Origin: CAYLUN01 sp964386865
Lineage (GTDB): Bacteria; Verrucomicrobiota; Kiritimatiellia; RFP12; UBA1067
Assembly: GCA_964386865.1 (NCBI GenBank)
Contig: CAYLUN010000123.1
Location: forward strand, 1-14,151
Reading direction: 5' to 3'
DNA length: 14,151 bases
Below the pieces are notes generated by a model. The model saw only the letters and a program-made list of their open reading frames with translations, did no database searches and was not told where the DNA came from. Positions 13,016-14,151 of this stretch are shown here, piece after piece; position 1 is the stretch's first letter; each line of letters starts with the position of its first letter. The position numbers and the translations under genes are program-made.

Positions 13016-14151
13016 TCAGGTGAATGTTATGCGGGTGCAACGTGCCCGCGGGTGGCCTGCGAGCGGCGGGACGCGTGAGAGCAGGTCGCGCATGGCGGCC
13101 TTGGGGGCGAAGCTCACGATCAGCGATGCGCCGTCGGCACAGGGCGTGACGGAGAGGGCGAAGACGCACTTCTTCTTGGCGGCGGCGGGGGCGAGGTCGG
13201 CGCGCCACGCGTCGCCGTCGCGGCGCAGGGTGTGGGGAAGCCTGAGGGCGCTGAGCCATTCGGAGGCCTGCTGCGCGGCCTCGCGCGGGGAGGAGGAGGT
13301 GTCGAGCGTCCAGGTTGCGCAGGCGAACAGGCCCGCCGCGAACGTCGGCGGCAGCGGCGCGGGCGGGAAGAGGTCGGCCTCCTGCGCGAGCGCGGCAAGG
13401 AGCGGCGCGGTGTCCCACGCGCGGAAGCGTACGACGGTCTCGCCGGCGGGGATCGCAAGGCGTTCGGCGTTGTCGCCGAAGGAGAAGAGCGCCTCGTCGG
13501 CCGCGAGCAGGCTGTCGATGAGTTCCGGGTGGCGCGTCAGGAGATGCTGCATCAGGCGTGCGGAGAGCCACTCGGGCGAGTGTCCGGCGAATCCGGCGGG
13601 CAGGGCTGCGCGTCGGAAGAGAGGGGCGAGGCGGCGCTTGTCAGCTTCGATGCGGGCTACGGACTCGATGACCGCGGCCGGGATGGTCAGCATGCGGGGG
13701 TGGCCGGTGATCGCGCGGCGCTCGGCGGCGCCGGCGCACGCGCCGCACGCGCCGCACGCGCCGCCGAGGCAGGTGCCCGCGTCGAGGAACTGGCGGGCCG
13801 CATCCCAGCGGGCGCGGAGGAAGGCGGGGGAGACGGCGCGCTCGATGAAGGGAAATGTGGCAGGCGAGACGCCGCCAAGACGCGAAGGACGCGCAGGAGA
13901 GCCCAGGTGGGGGGTGAGCGGTGAGAGGGCGGCTTGAAGGGTGGCGGCTTCTTGTTCGCGCCAGGGGGCGTGGCAGGTGAGCCCGCCGCAGGCGAGGCGG
14001 ACGATGGCGTCGGACTGCTCGTGGCCGCAGGCCGCGAGGAGCTGCGTGGCGAGGTAGTCGGGCCACTCGAAGGCGAAGCGGCACTCGAGCGTGGCGCGGC
14101 GGCAGGCGGCGGCGACGCCGTCCACGCAGAAGCGCCACTCCGCTTCGTCGA
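13016..14151 (-). CDS. Unrecognised protein with Cys-rich tract, partial (N-terminus beyond right edge)
   Basis: Visible are 377 C-terminal residues of a protein I do not recognise. The frame is open through the right edge. An internal GTG at 14125 could serve as a start, but the in-frame residues before it (DEAEWRFC) read on smoothly, so the real start is probably outside. Distinctive parts are CRFAFEWPDY (23-32), CGGLTCHAPW (54-63), a cysteine cluster C-x4-C-x2-C-x2-C (127-138) made by a (Gly-Ala-Cys)3 tract, and an Ala/Leu-rich, mainly helical C-terminal half. No membrane segment is visible, and export cannot be judged without the N-terminus. The cysteine spacing could bind a metal, but it may just reflect the DNA repeat beneath it. 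It lies 36 bp upstream of the beta-helix gene on the same strand, probably in one operon. Confidence 0.7.
   Translation of the reverse strand, partial: DEAEWRFCVDGVAAACRRATLECRFAFEWPDYLATQLLAACGHEQSDAIVRLACGGLTCHAPWREQEAATLQAALSPLTPHLGSPARPSRLGGVSPATFPFIERAVSPAFLRARWDAARQFLDAGTCLGGACGACGACAGAAERRAITGHPRMLTIPAAVIESVARIEADKRRLAPLFRRAALPAGFAGHSPEWLSARLMQHLLTRHPELIDSLLAADEALFSFGDNAERLAIPAGETVVRFRAWDTAPLLAALAQEADLFPPAPLPPTFAAGLFACATWTLDTSSSPREAAQQASEWLSALRLPHTLRRDGDAWRADLAPAAAKKKCVFALSVTPCADGASLIVSFAPKAAMRDLLSRVPPLAGHPRARCTRITFT
13736..13762. repeat. 9-bp tandem repeat, three copies of GCACGCGCC
   Basis: Three perfect in-frame copies of GCACGCGCC encode (Gly-Ala-Cys)3 on the minus strand inside the unrecognised gene. 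The unit length is a multiple of three, so copy-number changes would keep the frame and add or remove one cysteine each. Confidence 0.85.

Noticed and set aside
14123..14125. GTG as the start of the last minus-strand gene
   Set aside because: The frame continues to the window edge with plausible protein sequence and no ribosome binding site is evident, so the gene is treated as partial.

Overview
The window is GC-rich coding DNA, probably from a heterotrophic member of the PVC superphylum (Kiritimatiellota, Lentisphaerota or Planctomycetota). This placement is an inference from gene content: a hydrazine-synthase-alpha-like (HzsA-related) diheme protein with propeller and LamG domains, a secreted pectate-lyase-type beta-helix protein, a beta-mannosidase-like GH2 protein and a Gfo/Idh/MocA oxidoreductase. 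No rRNA, tRNA or CRISPR array was seen.

Layout, left to right. (1) 1-818, minus: the N-terminal 272 residues of a Gfo/Idh/MocA oxidoreductase, running off the left edge. (2) 819-1002: a divergent intergenic region with a good sigma70-like promoter (TTGAGT-17-TATAAT) pointing right. (3) 1003-3324, plus: a beta-mannosidase-like GH2 protein in which both catalytic glutamates appear to be gone, although the fold signatures and reading frame are intact. (4) 3334-4113 and 4118-4735, minus: hisF and hisH, 4 bp apart, with a probable promoter at 4773-4801. They form the two halves of imidazole glycerol phosphate synthase and converge on the GH2 gene. (5) 4736-5182: a divergent intergenic region holding a 232-bp MITE-like element (4829-5060). 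It has perfect 10-bp terminal inverted repeats, 9-bp flanking direct repeats, a hairpin at each end and two inverted arrays of five 7-bp units. (6) 5183-9445, plus: a 1420-residue exported protein with an N-terminal beta-propeller, a LamG-like domain, an HzsA-related region and two CxxCH haem sites. (7) 9446-9850: a 405-bp convergent intergenic region with two inverted, near-identical 30-nt hairpin repeats. (8) 9851-12979, minus: a 1042-residue secreted right-handed beta-helix protein. (9) 13016-14151, minus: an unrecognised protein with a Cys-rich (Gly-Ala-Cys)3 tract, cut by the right edge and probably co-transcribed with the beta-helix gene.

How the genes fit together: apart from hisHF, the content looks like carbohydrate handling (sugar oxidoreductase, GH2-like protein, beta-helix) beside a large exported cytochrome-type protein. 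The sequence does not show that these form one pathway. The items most worth a second look are the apparent GH2 pseudoenzyme, the MITE-like element with heptamer arrays, the unusual architecture of the HzsA-related protein, and the paired hairpin repeats near 9.6-9.8 kb.
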